Assembly (NCBI GenBank): GCA_947649645.1
Contig: CANSSP010000020.1
Span: forward strand, 1-58,302
From: an uncultured Roseburia sp.
GTDB lineage: Bacteria > Bacillota > Clostridia > Lachnospirales > Lachnospiraceae
Reading direction: 5' to 3'
Length of the DNA stretch: 58,302 nt
Part shown: in pieces, positions 36,088 to 46,388 of the stretch
Layout of the letters: each line of letters starts with the position of its first letter
Numbering within the stretch: the first letter of the stretch is position 1
The notes under the pieces: generated by a model
The model's input: only the letters and a program-made list of their open reading frames with translations
Database searches by the model: none
Told to the model about the DNA's origin: nothing
Program-made: the position numbers and the translations under genes

Positions 36088-36723
36088 CTACACTCCGTTT
36101 TTCGCACACAGATCACACAGACAACACTTCTCACAGTGCGGCTTCGTCCGCGCCGTACAGACTTCCCGTCCATGATCTACCAGACGGTGGCAGAAATCAT
36201 TACTCTCTTCGGGCGGTATGATTTTCCACAATTCCATCTCGACCTTTTTTGGCTCCTTAATCCCATCCACCAGACCCATCCGGTTGACCAGCCTGATACA
36301 ATGCGTATCTGTGACGACCGCCGGTTTCCCAAACACATCGCCCATCACCAGATTTGCGCTTTTCCTGCCTACGCCGGGCAGCTTTAAAAGTGCGTCAAAG
36401 TCTTCCGGCACCTTTCCCTGATACTTATCACGCAGAATCTTCATACACGCACTGATATCTCTTGCCTTACTGTGTCCGAGGCCACACGGCTTTACAATCT
36501 CCTCAATCTCCTCTGCTTCCGCCTCCGCCAGCGCGTTTACGTCCGGAAATTTTTGATACAGTTCCTGTACAACAACATTGACTCTCGCATCCGTACACTG
36601 TGCAGCCAGGCGGACACTCACCAGAAGCTTCCACGCGTCGTCATAATCCAGTGTGCATCCGGTGTCCGGATATTCCTCTTTCAGCTTTTCAATGATTTTT
36701 TTCGCCAGTTCCGACTTTTTCAT
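36088..36723 (-). CDS. nth: endonuclease III
   Basis: 211-residue base-excision repair enzyme that removes oxidised pyrimidines and cuts abasic sites. The HhH motif LLKLPGVGRKSANLVMGDVFG carries the catalytic Lys, and the Asp lies in VVTDTHCIRLVNRMG. The C-terminal iron-sulphur cluster cysteines are present (CTARTKPHCEKCCLCDLC), with seven instead of the classic six residues between the first pair. The start at 36723 (MKKSELAKK) is preferred for its GGGGAAG; an ATG four codons earlier is possible. It lies directly downstream of mfd, consistent with a DNA-repair cluster. Confidence 0.93.
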   Translation of the reverse strand: MKKSELAKKIIEKLKEEYPDTGCTLDYDDAWKLLVSVRLAAQCTDARVNVVVQELYQKFPDVNALAEAEAEEIEEIVKPCGLGHSKARDISACMKILRDKYQGKVPEDFDALLKLPGVGRKSANLVMGDVFGKPAVVTDTHCIRLVNRMGLVDGIKEPKKVEMELWKIIPPEESNDFCHRLVDHGREVCTARTKPHCEKCCLCDLCAKNGV

Positions 36724-36797
36724 GTTCTTCCCCATTTCTGCGCCGCTTTTTGCGCATCTTATGTTTTTATCATTTTGTACTTCAGACGTAAAACGGA

Positions 36798-39700
36798 TCA
36801 CTCTCTGGCCGTCTCCGGCTGTTCCAGCAAAAGCCCCTGCATCGACCGCAGAAAAGGCTCGAGCATATCCGTCATCTCAGCCAGGCGCTGTGAGGGAAGT
36901 GATTTTGCTGACATCTTCCCTGTCTTCAACTGATACGTAAAATAAGGCGCTTTCGCATCCGCCGTAAATTTCAGCCTTGGTCCATAAGACGTGATAAACG
37001 GCTGAATCTTCGACGCGTCAAGTTTTGCTTTCTCATAGAGGGTAAACCGCAATACATCTCCCTTCTGGGCAATCTCTGTAAAATACACAAGGTGAGCCAT
37101 CGATTTTATTTTGGCGATATAAAGCAGATTTTCCACGGATTTTGGCGGATCTCCAAATCGGTCAATCAGTTCTTCCATCATCTCTTCCGTCTCATCCTCT
37201 GTCCCGATTCCGGCAATCCGCTTATAAATATCCAGCTTCTGAAATTCATTCGGAATATACCCCATCGGAATATATGCGTCAATTTCAATATCAATCGAAG
37301 TGTCAAAACTTTCCTCAGAAATTATGCCCTTCGCCTCCTTGACAGCTTCATTCAGCATTTTGCAATAGAGATCATAGCCGACCGCCTCCATGTGCCCATG
37401 CTGTTGCGCGCCCAGCAGATTTCCGGCGCCCCGAATCTCTAAGTCACGCATCGCAATCTTAAAACCACTCCCGAGCTCCGTATACTCTTTAATCGCCGCC
37501 AGCCGTTTCTCTGCGATCTCTTTGAGCATTTTATCCCTTCTGTACATCAGAAACGCATAGGCAGTCCGGTTTGAACGACCCACACGCCCTCTGAGCTGAT
37601 ACAGCTGAGAAAGTCCCATGTTGTCCGCATCATGAATCACCATGGTATTGACGTTGGAAATATCCAGCCCCGTCTCAATAATCGTCGTGGAGACGAGCAC
37701 GTCAATCTCCCCATTGATAAAACGGTACATAATATTTTCCAGTTCTGTCTCGCGCATCTGCCCGTGGGCATAAGCCACAACGGCCTCCGGAACCAGCTCC
37801 GCAACCCTTGCTGCGACATCTGCGATCTCGCGGACACGGTTATATACATAATATGCCTGTCCGCCGCGTGCAAGTTCTCTTGAAACAGCCTCTCTCACCA
37901 GCTCCTCATTATACTCCATGACATAAGTCTGAATCGGAAGCCGGTCCATCGGCGGCTCCTCCAGAACACTCATATCCCGTATGCCGATAAGGCTCATGTG
38001 GAGCGTCCTTGGAATCGGCGTTGCAGTAAGTGTAAGCACATCGATGCTGGTCTTTAACTGCTTGATTTTTTCCTTGTGTGTGACGCCAAAACGTTGTTCT
38101 TCATCGATCACCAGAAGTCCCAGATCTTTATATGCCACATCTTTTGATAAAAGCCTGTGGGTTCCGATCACGATATCCACCTGACCTTTTTTCAGATTTT
38201 CAATCGTTTTTTTCTGTTCCGCGGCGCTGCGAAAACGGCATAACAGGCCGATGTTGACCGGAAAATCTTTCATCCGCTGCACAAAATTGTTATAATGCTG
38301 CTGCGCCAGTATCGTCGTCGGAGCCAGAAATGCCACCTGTTTTCCATCCTGCACTGCCTTAAATGCCGCCCGTATGGCAATCTCTGTCTTTCCGTAGCCG
38401 ACGTCCCCGCAGACCAGACGATCCATTATCTTCGTACTCTCCATATCGGCCTTTGTCGCAGCAATCGCCGCTTCCTGATCTTCCGTCTCCTCAAACGGAA
38501 ACATTTCTTCAAATTCGCGCTGCCAGACCGTATCCGGGCCGTAGGCAAATCCTCTCTCCTTCTGTCGGACTGCATAGAGACTCACAAGATCCTGTGCGAT
38601 CTCCTTTACGGCGCCGCGTACTTTTGTCTTTGTTCTGCCCCAGTCCTGTCCGCCCAGTTTATTGAGCTTTGGTTTTCTGTCCCCGGCTCCGGCAAATTTC
38701 TGAATCAGTTCAAGCTGCGTGGCAAGAATATACAGATTGCCGCCGCCGGCGTACTCAATCTTAATATAATCTTTTACCGTCTTATCCACTTCGATCTTTT
38801 CAATTCCCCGATAAATGCCAAGACCGTGATTTTCATGGACGACATAGTCCCCGACGTTTAAATCCGTAAAACTGGCAATCTTCTCTCCCTCATAGACCTG
38901 CCGTCGTTTCTTTTTCTTTTTTTCCCTGCCAAAAATATCACTCTCGGAAATCACCACAAATTTAAGAAGAGGATATTCATATCCCTTCTTTACTTTTCCA
39001 TAACCCGTCAGGATCTCACCCGGCTTGACTTCATGATTAAAATCCTCCGTATAAAACGTATTCAGTCCCTCGGCCATCAGATCTTCTGCCAGACGTTTTG
39101 CCCTCGTACGGGAGCTGGAGAGCAGGATAACCCGGTATCCGTTCTTTTTGTAGCGAAGCAGATCTTTCACCAGAAGCTCAAAACTATTGTTATACGGATT
39201 TACGGTCTTTGATTCGATGTTCACCCGCTCTCTGATCTCAAGCTGACTGTTCCTTATATCCAGCGCGGCCAGCGAAATACATTTCCTGCCCTCTGTTTTC
39301 GCGAGGACTTCCCGGCAGGAAAACAGTTCCCGCATCTGTCCCGGCAGGATAAACCCCTTTTCCAGCCGCTGTTTCATACTCTCGGAAAACTCTGTCTCGG
39401 TCGACACGCCGCGCTCGATACTGCGCGCTGCTTCATCCAGAAAAAGAAGCGTCCTGTCCCGGTCAAAATAATCCAGAAGTGAAACACGCTGTTCACAGAA
39501 ATAAGAAAGGTATGCATCCAGCCCCGCGCTCAGTCCCAGCTCCCCTGCTTCTTCCGCAATCTGCTGCGCTGCCGACTTCACACGGTATGCTTCTTCCGTC
39601 TTCTGCTGTCGCCGCAGTTTTTCCGATACCTCTTCCGCTTCCTTTAAAATACGCGCAATGCCGCTCTGCCGTTCCTCGTCCGTCAGTACAAGCTCACAGG

Positions 39701-40367
39701 CGGGATAAATATGAACTTCGTCGCGATTCTCAATCGACCGCTGGCTCTCCGCGTCAAACGAACGGATGGAGTCGACTTCGTCCCCCCACAGCTCAATCCG
39801 GAACGGATTGTCCTCCGTCAGCGGAAAAATATCAACAATGCCGCCGCGCACAGAAAACTCTCCGCGCGTTTCGGCCTGGTAATTCTTTTCGTATCCAAGC
39901 GCCGCCAGATGCTTCGCCAGGCGATCCAGATTTACTACGTCGCCCACTGCGATTTTTGTGACTGCCTGAATAAACTTTTCCGGCTCCGGCATCGGATTCA
40001 TAAGACCGTCAAACGTGGTTATTATGGTGCACTCTTTTTCCTCCGCCATCATTTTCAAAGCATTGATTCTCTCCGCGGTGAGAACATTGCCCCGGATATC
40101 CGACTGATAAAACAGAATATCTTTCGCGGGATAGTATGCGGTCCTGGAATCAAAAAAAAGGCACTCTTCATACAGCTCCCTCGCCCTCTGTTCCTGAAAC
40201 GTGACGATCATTCTGCTCCCCCGGCCTCTGCCGATACCATAAATCAGATGTGGTTTCGCCGCGTCAATACAGCCGGATACCTGGATCGTCCCTTTTAATC
40301 CGGGCAGAATATCCCCGATATGCTCAAATTCGATCAGCCCCAGCAGGGGCTTTGTGAAAGTGTCCAC
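36798..40367 (-). CDS. mfd: transcription-repair coupling factor Mfd
   Basis: 1189 residues, full length. UvrB-homology N-terminal domains include RGGIVDIFPLTEDNPFRIELWGDEVDSIR. The RNA polymerase-interacting domain is seen as VGDYVVHENHGLGIYRGIEKI. The translocase motor follows, with Walker A GDVGYGKTEIA, DEEQRFG and LRGRVGRS motifs, and the TRG relay. It removes RNA polymerase stalled at DNA damage and recruits UvrA. GTG is the start, with GGAGAGG 8 bases upstream. The pth gene ends 16 bases before it, the usual pth-mfd pair of Firmicutes. Confidence 0.97.
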   Translation of the reverse strand: MDTFTKPLLGLIEFEHIGDILPGLKGTIQVSGCIDAAKPHLIYGIGRGRGSRMIVTFQEQRARELYEECLFFDSRTAYYPAKDILFYQSDIRGNVLTAERINALKMMAEEKECTIITTFDGLMNPMPEPEKFIQAVTKIAVGDVVNLDRLAKHLAALGYEKNYQAETRGEFSVRGGIVDIFPLTEDNPFRIELWGDEVDSIRSFDAESQRSIENRDEVHIYPACELVLTDEERQSGIARILKEAEEVSEKLRRQQKTEEAYRVKSAAQQIAEEAGELGLSAGLDAYLSYFCEQRVSLLDYFDRDRTLLFLDEAARSIERGVSTETEFSESMKQRLEKGFILPGQMRELFSCREVLAKTEGRKCISLAALDIRNSQLEIRERVNIESKTVNPYNNSFELLVKDLLRYKKNGYRVILLSSSRTRAKRLAEDLMAEGLNTFYTEDFNHEVKPGEILTGYGKVKKGYEYPLLKFVVISESDIFGREKKKKKRRQVYEGEKIASFTDLNVGDYVVHENHGLGIYRGIEKIEVDKTVKDYIKIEYAGGGNLYILATQLELIQKFAGAGDRKPKLNKLGGQDWGRTKTKVRGAVKEIAQDLVSLYAVRQKERGFAYGPDTVWQREFEEMFPFEETEDQEAAIAATKADMESTKIMDRLVCGDVGYGKTEIAIRAAFKAVQDGKQVAFLAPTTILAQQHYNNFVQRMKDFPVNIGLLCRFRSAAEQKKTIENLKKGQVDIVIGTHRLLSKDVAYKDLGLLVIDEEQRFGVTHKEKIKQLKTSIDVLTLTATPIPRTLHMSLIGIRDMSVLEEPPMDRLPIQTYVMEYNEELVREAVSRELARGGQAYYVYNRVREIADVAARVAELVPEAVVAYAHGQMRETELENIMYRFINGEIDVLVSTTIIETGLDISNVNTMVIHDADNMGLSQLYQLRGRVGRSNRTAYAFLMYRRDKMLKEIAEKRLAAIKEYTELGSGFKIAMRDLEIRGAGNLLGAQQHGHMEAVGYDLYCKMLNEAVKEAKGIISEESFDTSIDIEIDAYIPMGYIPNEFQKLDIYKRIAGIGTEDETEEMMEELIDRFGDPPKSVENLLYIAKIKSMAHLVYFTEIAQKGDVLRFTLYEKAKLDASKIQPFITSYGPRLKFTADAKAPYFTYQLKTGKMSAKSLPSQRLAEMTDMLEPFLRSMQGLLLEQPETARE

Positions 40368-40383
40368 AAAATCTACCTCTCCA

Positions 40384-40944
40384 TCAATTATATTCGTTCA
40401 TCGCCCTGTCGATCTCACCGCGCAGAATCTGCACGGCGGCATCCCTTGCCCGGCTGATCGCCTCCTCAACAGATTCCCGGTCCGTTTTGTCAAACCGGCT
40501 GAGCACATAATCTGCCAGATCCCAGTTTTTTGGTTTTTCACCGACACCGACCTTAATCCTCTGGAAATTCTGGGTTCCTGTCAGCGCAATGATATTTTTT
40601 ATCCCATTATGCCCCCCGGCGCTTCCTTTTTTCCGGATACGTATTTTACCCGGAGCGAGGCTGATATCGTCAAAGACGACAAGCAGCCCTTCCTCCGGGT
40701 CTGTTTTATAGTAATTTAAAAGTTCTGCGATACTTTCGCCGCTCAGATTCATAAAAGTCTGAGGCTTTGCGAGCACCACCTTTGTCCCCTCTATGATGCC
40801 CTTTCCACAAAGACATTTATGCTTTTTTTCTCCGATTTCTATATTATATTTCTCCGCGATGGCATCGATGACATCAAATCCCACATTGTGACGTGTCTTT
40901 TCGTATTTTTTTCCCGGATTTCCGAGCCCTGCAATCAGAAACAT
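40384..40944 (-). CDS. pth: peptidyl-tRNA hydrolase
   Basis: 186-residue cytoplasmic enzyme that frees peptides from prematurely released peptidyl-tRNA. Family blocks seen are LIAGLGNPGKKYEKTRHNVGFDVID (catalytic His in RHNVGF), KPQTFMNLSG, VVFDDISLAPGKIRIRKKGSAGGHNGIKNII and RIKVGVGEKP. The start at 40944 follows GGGAGGGGAAT; the frame stays open further upstream but without family similarity. It is operonic with mfd downstream. Confidence 0.96.
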   Translation of the reverse strand: MFLIAGLGNPGKKYEKTRHNVGFDVIDAIAEKYNIEIGEKKHKCLCGKGIIEGTKVVLAKPQTFMNLSGESIAELLNYYKTDPEEGLLVVFDDISLAPGKIRIRKKGSAGGHNGIKNIIALTGTQNFQRIKVGVGEKPKNWDLADYVLSRFDKTDRESVEEAISRARDAAVQILRGEIDRAMNEYN

Positions 40945-41011
40945 ATTCCCCTCCCGAATAAACGATTTATGATCTATTTTACAGAAGTTTTCGGATTTTA
41001 CAAGGGGCTGA

Positions 41012-41269
41012 TTACCACTTATGATAAGGACAGTTCTGCGCGGCGGCCACAATCCGCAGCTCAATATAACAGCCGCATGCCATACAGACTGCGTCCGCAC
41101 GCTTTTCACAGGAACTGCAGATTTTCACTCTCTCTTCACGGACACTGTCTTCCGCACGCTCTTTCTTAGGGATTAATGCTATAAGCCGGTCCAGATATTC
41201 CGCGATGTCTTTCGGTATTTCCTGCTGCAGAAGACACCGCCTGCAGATCCGCCGCTCCATCTTCAGCAT
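41012..41269 (-). CDS. small cysteine-rich protein (DUF6171-like)
   Basis: 85-residue protein with two cysteine clusters: CRRC near the N-terminus and [22 protein letters not shown] in the middle, ending [10 protein letters not shown]. The pattern suggests zinc binding. Similar small proteins occur next to other genes in Lachnospiraceae, but no function is established. The ATG overlaps the stop of the GH51 gene (ATGCTGA), so translation is coupled to it; an ATG three codons later is an alternative. Confidence 0.7.
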   Translation of the reverse strand: MLKMERRICRRCLLQQEIPKDIAEYLDRLIALIPKKERAEDSVREERVKICSSCEKRADAVCMACGCYIELRIVAAAQNCPYHKW

Positions 41270-42777
41270 GGCGCCAGGCGCAGCATAACCACACTGCAGG
41301 GCGGCAATGTCACTCTTATTTTATTTTCTTCCTCACAATATTCATTCCAATCCCGTTCCTCCACACAACCCGGCTCTGAAAAAGTATTGTGTTCCCGCAT
41401 TTCTCCGGTGAGAATACGTGCTTCATCCACCCTGAAATGTTTTTCGTCTTCCGCAAAACTGATTTCAACCTGCCGGCTCTCCGTTGCAGAAAGATGATTC
41501 AGCGTCACCGTAAGGACACCGTCTGCTCCTTTCGATACAGACTCCGTCACTTCCGGAACCTCCCACTCACCCACACCGGTCTTTCTCACTCCCGTCAGCG
41601 CGCTGTCAAGGAGAAGCGCCCCCTGGTGATGGCGATACATGTGAAAAACATAATAGGTGGGCGTCTTGATCATCGACGGCCCCTCCGTCAGAAGCACGGC
41701 CTGCAGTACATTCACGATCTGCGCAATATTGGCCATTTTTACCCTGTCACAATGTTTGTTAAAAATATTGAGCGTGACGCCGGCCGCCAGGGCATCCCTT
41801 AAGGTATTCTGCTGGTAGAGAAATCCTGGATTGGTTCCAGGCTCCACATCATACCAGCAGCCCCATTCATCCACAATCATACCGACTTTTTTCTCCGGAT
41901 CGTATTTATCCATAATCGCTCCGTGACGCGTGATCAGTTCATCCATGTACAGTGCTTTCTCAAGCGTCCGGTACCATGTCTCTTCATCAAAATCCAGCGC
42001 GCTCCCTTTTTTGTCACTGTTATCCGGAAATACATAATAATGCAGCGACAGACCGTCCAGCATCGGTTTCGCACCCGGCTGCATTCCCTCATATACCGTC
42101 TCAAGGACGACCTTCGTCCATGTATAGTCGTCGGCATTCGGCCCGCCGCAGATCTTACTGACCGGCTCCTGCGTACCATAATTGCGGACATACGTCTGAT
42201 ATCTGCGATAAAGATCTCCATAGTAAGAAGGACGCATATTTCCCCCACAGCCCCAGTTTTCATTGCCTACGCCAAAATAATCCACCTTCCACGGTTCTTT
42301 CCTCCCGTTTCCCGCGCGCAGCTCTGCCATCGGAGAAACGCCGTCAAACGTCATGTATTCCATCCACTCCGACATTTCCTGTACCGTTCCGCTCCCCACA
42401 TTGCCGTTTACATAAGTCTTACACCCGAGCTGGCGACACAGTTCAAAATATTCATGCGTGCCGAAACTGTTGTCCTCCACCACGCCGCCCCAATGCGTAT
42501 TGACCATTTTCTTTCTCTTCTCTTTCGGCCCGATGCCGTCCCTCCAGTGGTATTCATCGGCAAAACAGCCGCCCGGCCAGCGCAGCACAGGCACCTTTAT
42601 TTCTTTCAACGCCTCCACCACGTCCGTCCGCATTCCGTTCTCATTCGGAATCGGAGAATCTTCGCCTACATAGATTCCCTCGTAAATGCATCTTCCCAGA
42701 TGTTCCGAAAAATGCCCGTAAATTTCCGGTGCAATCCTGCCTTTTTCTTTTCCAGTGTCAATCCATAATTTTATCAT
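41263..42777 (-). CDS. GH51 alpha-L-arabinofuranosidase
   Basis: 504-residue glycoside hydrolase family 51 enzyme that removes arabinofuranosyl side chains from arabinoxylan or arabinan fragments inside the cell. The start [22 protein letters not shown] and [20 protein letters not shown] are family hallmarks. The acid/base Glu lies in [11 protein letters not shown] and the nucleophile Glu in [27 protein letters not shown] precedes the ATG. It sits away from the GH3/symporter/esterase module but could act in the same hemicellulose pathway. Confidence 0.94.
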   Translation of the reverse strand: MIKLWIDTGKEKGRIAPEIYGHFSEHLGRCIYEGIYVGEDSPIPNENGMRTDVVEALKEIKVPVLRWPGGCFADEYHWRDGIGPKEKRKKMVNTHWGGVVEDNSFGTHEYFELCRQLGCKTYVNGNVGSGTVQEMSEWMEYMTFDGVSPMAELRAGNGRKEPWKVDYFGVGNENWGCGGNMRPSYYGDLYRRYQTYVRNYGTQEPVSKICGGPNADDYTWTKVVLETVYEGMQPGAKPMLDGLSLHYYVFPDNSDKKGSALDFDEETWYRTLEKALYMDELITRHGAIMDKYDPEKKVGMIVDEWGCWYDVEPGTNPGFLYQQNTLRDALAAGVTLNIFNKHCDRVKMANIAQIVNVLQAVLLTEGPSMIKTPTYYVFHMYRHHQGALLLDSALTGVRKTGVGEWEVPEVTESVSKGADGVLTVTLNHLSATESRQVEISFAEDEKHFRVDEARILTGEMREHNTFSEPGCVEERDWNEYCEEENKIRVTLPPCSVVMLRLAPC

Positions 42778-42952
42778 CTTTTCCTCCTATCGGCTGCAAA
42801 CAAAAATACCATGCCCGAAACAACAGATTCCGGACTGCAATAGTGATTTACAGCTCCAACACAGATCACAGATAGTTTCTTTGAGATTTTTAACAGAAAA
42901 AGCATGTACCCGCAAAATCCGGATACATGCCCCTGCCGTCTCTTTCCGCCGC

Positions 42953-43855
42953 CTACTGCAGTGACAATGTCACAACAAGTCTGCCCTCAGACGCCGATGC
43001 CTGAATCACCAGCGGCTGTGCATATATATTTGTAAATTTCAGATCCAGGTAATTGCCCGCGATCGTCGCATCAAGTCCCTTCGGCAGATAATCGACCGGA
43101 AGAGAATGCGGGTGCCGCTCTGTCGCCGGCAGGCCGACCGTCACCATCGCCGCATAAAGCGTCGACGACACCTGGCAGACGCCTCCTCCGATTCCGGTGC
43201 CCTTCTTTCCGCTGACAAAAATCGGCGCCGTCACATAACCGTTCGCAGATGTGCGCGGAAGTATCGTCTGGCTGAACGAAAAACCTGCACCCGGCTGTAC
43301 CACAACGCCATTGATCCGCTGCGCCGCCAGTTCCACATTAATCGCACGCGGCACACTCGCAATATAGTAAGTGGTATAACTGCCGAGAATCTGTCCCGAA
43401 ACAGGCTGTCCCGTCTGCGCGTCCTGTGCCGCAGAAGGTGCTGTCGTATCTGCCGGCGCAGGGACAAGAGCCATTCCGTCTGCACCCGCGCTGCGTCCCT
43501 CGGCCTTTCCATAATTGATATAGTGACGGCAGTACGCTGCCATATCGCTTCCGAATGCCGTCTGGAGATCCGCATTCTTCTGACGATATGCCTGCGGATT
43601 AAACTCCGCGCTCGCACTTCTTCCCTCTCTGACTCCAAAGCTCACAAAATGATTGAACAATGCCTCGGTATTCCTTCCGATCGCTGCCGCGACATCCGGA
43701 TACGCATTGTAATAATAGTCGGCATCAAATACCGCCCGGTACGCACTCCGATCCTGCTGCGGCGCCGCTGTAACCTGCGCCGGACTGCTTACCGTAACCG
43801 CTGCAGCACAGAGCAGCCCGCAGCACGTTGTCAAAAACCATTGCCGTTTCTTCAT
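42953..43855 (-). CDS. secreted VanW-domain protein
   Basis: 300-residue exported protein. A signal peptide (WFLTTCCGLLCAAAVTVSSPAQVTAA) is followed by two similar modules, each with a FDADYYYNAYPDVAAA-like start and a GREGRSA or GKAEGRSAG end, then a linker and a VanW domain (NVELAAQRINGVVVQPGAGFSFS, GIGGGVCQVSSTLYAAMV). VanW proteins are accessory to glycopeptide-resistance clusters, but their role is unknown and most genomic copies are not resistance genes. GGAGGGAATCACT precedes the ATG at 43855. It lies next to a sensor kinase and regulator pair transcribed the same way. Confidence 0.87.
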   Translation of the reverse strand: MKKRQWFLTTCCGLLCAAAVTVSSPAQVTAAPQQDRSAYRAVFDADYYYNAYPDVAAAIGRNTEALFNHFVSFGVREGRSASAEFNPQAYRQKNADLQTAFGSDMAAYCRHYINYGKAEGRSAGADGMALVPAPADTTAPSAAQDAQTGQPVSGQILGSYTTYYIASVPRAINVELAAQRINGVVVQPGAGFSFSQTILPRTSANGYVTAPIFVSGKKGTGIGGGVCQVSSTLYAAMVTVGLPATERHPHSLPVDYLPKGLDATIAGNYLDLKFTNIYAQPLVIQASASEGRLVVTLSLQ

Positions 43856-43960
43856 AGTGATTCCCTCCACAAAACAACTACATACTCCATGGTATGTTAA
43901 ACTTCATTCATCTTATATTTTAGCACAACGAAGTCCAGAAAAGCAATGATTTCTCTAAAA

Positions 43961-46363
43961 CTACTGTACCGGAATCCTAAACTTCAGTATCACTTTGAAC
44001 AAATCACCGTCCACATATAGTTCCAGGCTGCCGCACATCAGTTCCATCAGACTCTGTGCGATGGAAAGTCCCAGTCCGCTGCCCTCCGTATTCCGCGAGC
44101 TGTCTCCCCGGACAAACCGCTCCATCAGTTCATCGCCGCTGATATTGAGTGCATACCGCGACGTATTGCGAAATGTAATCGTCACCGCCTCTTCTTTTTC
44201 CTCCAGATTGATATAAACGCGCGTCGATGGCTGCGCATATTTACAGATGTTATTCATCAGATTGTCAATCACCCGCCAGAAATGTCTGCTGTCAGCCATA
44301 ATGTAGACCGGATCTTCTGGCTTATTTACCAATAATTCCAGACCATTCTCTTTCGTCTTTTCCTCAAACTCTCCGATGATCTGTACCATCGATACCCCGG
44401 CCTCCAGCTTTTCCAGGTGAACCTCAAGATTTCCCGTTGACGCTTTGGAGGCCTCCATCAGATCCTCAATCAGCTTCTTAAGGCGCCCCGACTGTCGTTT
44501 CAGAACCTCAATATATTCCTCTGCCGACGTATTGTTTAATTCTTCCTTCCCGAGCAGATCTACATAGTTAATTATGGAAGTCAGCGGCGTTTTAATGTCA
44601 TGCGAAACATTTGTGATCAGTTCTGTCTTAAAACGTTCACTTTTCATACGCTCATCCACCGCGCGTACCATTCCCCGGCTGATGCTGTTTAAATTTTCTC
44701 CGTGATTTCGAAATTCCCAGAACATATGCCCCGTATCAACACGGTATGACAGGTCGCCTTTCGCCAGCATTTCTGCCCCTTCTTTTAGCTTCTGCATCTG
44801 GAGAAGGACCAGAAAAATCGGAAAAATCAAAATTACTTTTTCTGTGATCAGAAATACTACGCGTCGGCCTGTAGCGAAACGCAGAAAATACAGTTCCAAT
44901 ATCGTTATACCGGAGTATATCATTCCTGCTTTCCAGACCAGACTTATGTTTTCTGCAAGCAATGCGGACAGTCTTCCCACCCAGCGAAACATACGCCATA
45001 CGATTGTATTTTTCAAAAGTGTTCCCGTCTTAATCCTGACGGAAAGCGAAAGCATAAAAAACAGGGCAGTCCAGCACATACACAAAATACCAATCACTGC
45101 GATGCTTCCCGTCACGATGAGATTGAGGGCAACATTAATACGACGCACTGACAGAACCACCAGACCGCCCAGAACAAATTCTATAAGGGCAATCATTCCC
45201 ACATAAATTTCCAGCGGAATGGTATCCGGCCAGCACTTTACGATCTCTTTAGTCCCTTTCCGGTGTCCGGCCGCAGAAACCAGAAACACAAACAATCCAA
45301 GCGTGGCCACAAAAGAAAGAAGAATGATAAAGATAATGCCATAACGCAGTCCGTAAGCCTTCCCGATCAGTCGGTCCGCCTGCATAAAAAAATCAGTATT
45401 ACCATCCATCACAACTTCTTCGGGCAGAATCGATACAACCCAGTATGTCTCTTTTTCGTAATCCATTGAACGGACAATCCGAAGCGTCTCTCCGGCCCGC
45501 TCATATCCGGTCTCTTCCACAAAATCCCGGTCCCCCGTGCCAATGTCAACAATGTCCTCCATTCCATAATAATCTCTTCCGTCAAGACAGAAATAATTCC
45601 ATGTTTCTCTGGATACGTCTGTTTCGTCAAACAGATTAAAAGTGATATACCTTCTGCTTAAAATATCAGGAACCTCTGCACTCTCTCCTTCCTGCCCGCT
45701 TTCTTCAATATATTGCAGCATATTGTGATATTGCCTTCTTTTACCGTCATATTCAAATTCATAAAGGATCCCTTCATCACTGTTCGCATCGATCCTGACA
45801 GTCATATGACGTACCGGATAAATAACATCCGGATCATCGGATACTTCATAATAAAAGATACCTTTTTCGCTGTCATAACATACCGCAGAGATTTCTTTTT
45901 TCTCCTCATAAACTTCATCCACATCATAAACAGAGTACCCTCCGAAAAGTGAATCAGAATAATCAAACTCTGTGCCCGGACCGACCAGATAAGAAACTTT
46001 ATATAAATCTTCCTCTTCCACCTTTTCCGTAAAATTGCGCTCTATATACGTACTGTCCTTGTTAAAATCCTTACCTTCTATCGTTTCCGCTTTGATAATT
46101 CCATAACGAAAATTTTTAATGTCCTCGGAAAACATTTTATTCCCGCCATTGTCCGACTGTTGATTGGAAAGCGCCATTACCGAATACTTTTCCGCTATGG
46201 ACTCAAACATCTTCCTGCGGCGCTCCTGCTCCGAAACTCTGTAAACTCCCACATCGGCCATAATAAATGCAGTTGCTGCACCCGCCATAAAAAGCAGCCC
46301 GCTCACGCTGATCGCCGCCCACGCCGCAATTTTCACTCCCGTAGACCCCTTGATATTTTTCAT
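43961..46363 (-). CDS. large membrane sensor histidine kinase
   Basis: 800-residue histidine kinase. An N-terminal membrane anchor (ISVSGLLFMAGAATAFIMADVGVY) leads to a large extracytoplasmic domain (about 40-330). Several transmembrane helices (about 340-510) follow, then a HAMP-like linker, HisKA (ELITNVSHDIKTPLTSIINYVDLL, phospho-His in SHDIKTPL) and HATPase (HFWRVIDNLMNNICKYA, GSGLGLSIAQSLM). It should phosphorylate the response regulator encoded just upstream. TGAGGAGGGGC precedes the ATG. The signal is unknown; the architecture resembles VanS/PhoR-type kinases but with an unusually large sensor. Confidence 0.93.
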   Translation of the reverse strand: MKNIKGSTGVKIAAWAAISVSGLLFMAGAATAFIMADVGVYRVSEQERRRKMFESIAEKYSVMALSNQQSDNGGNKMFSEDIKNFRYGIIKAETIEGKDFNKDSTYIERNFTEKVEEEDLYKVSYLVGPGTEFDYSDSLFGGYSVYDVDEVYEEKKEISAVCYDSEKGIFYYEVSDDPDVIYPVRHMTVRIDANSDEGILYEFEYDGKRRQYHNMLQYIEESGQEGESAEVPDILSRRYITFNLFDETDVSRETWNYFCLDGRDYYGMEDIVDIGTGDRDFVEETGYERAGETLRIVRSMDYEKETYWVVSILPEEVVMDGNTDFFMQADRLIGKAYGLRYGIIFIILLSFVATLGLFVFLVSAAGHRKGTKEIVKCWPDTIPLEIYVGMIALIEFVLGGLVVLSVRRINVALNLIVTGSIAVIGILCMCWTALFFMLSLSVRIKTGTLLKNTIVWRMFRWVGRLSALLAENISLVWKAGMIYSGITILELYFLRFATGRRVVFLITEKVILIFPIFLVLLQMQKLKEGAEMLAKGDLSYRVDTGHMFWEFRNHGENLNSISRGMVRAVDERMKSERFKTELITNVSHDIKTPLTSIINYVDLLGKEELNNTSAEEYIEVLKRQSGRLKKLIEDLMEASKASTGNLEVHLEKLEAGVSMVQIIGEFEEKTKENGLELLVNKPEDPVYIMADSRHFWRVIDNLMNNICKYAQPSTRVYINLEEKEEAVTITFRNTSRYALNISGDELMERFVRGDSSRNTEGSGLGLSIAQSLMELMCGSLELYVDGDLFKVILKFRIPVQ

Positions 46364-46388
46364 ATGCCCCTCCTCATTTTTCCATACC

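Noticed and set aside
41012..41260. Rubredoxin or ferredoxin
   Set aside because: The cysteine spacing does not match either; a small zinc-binding protein fits better.
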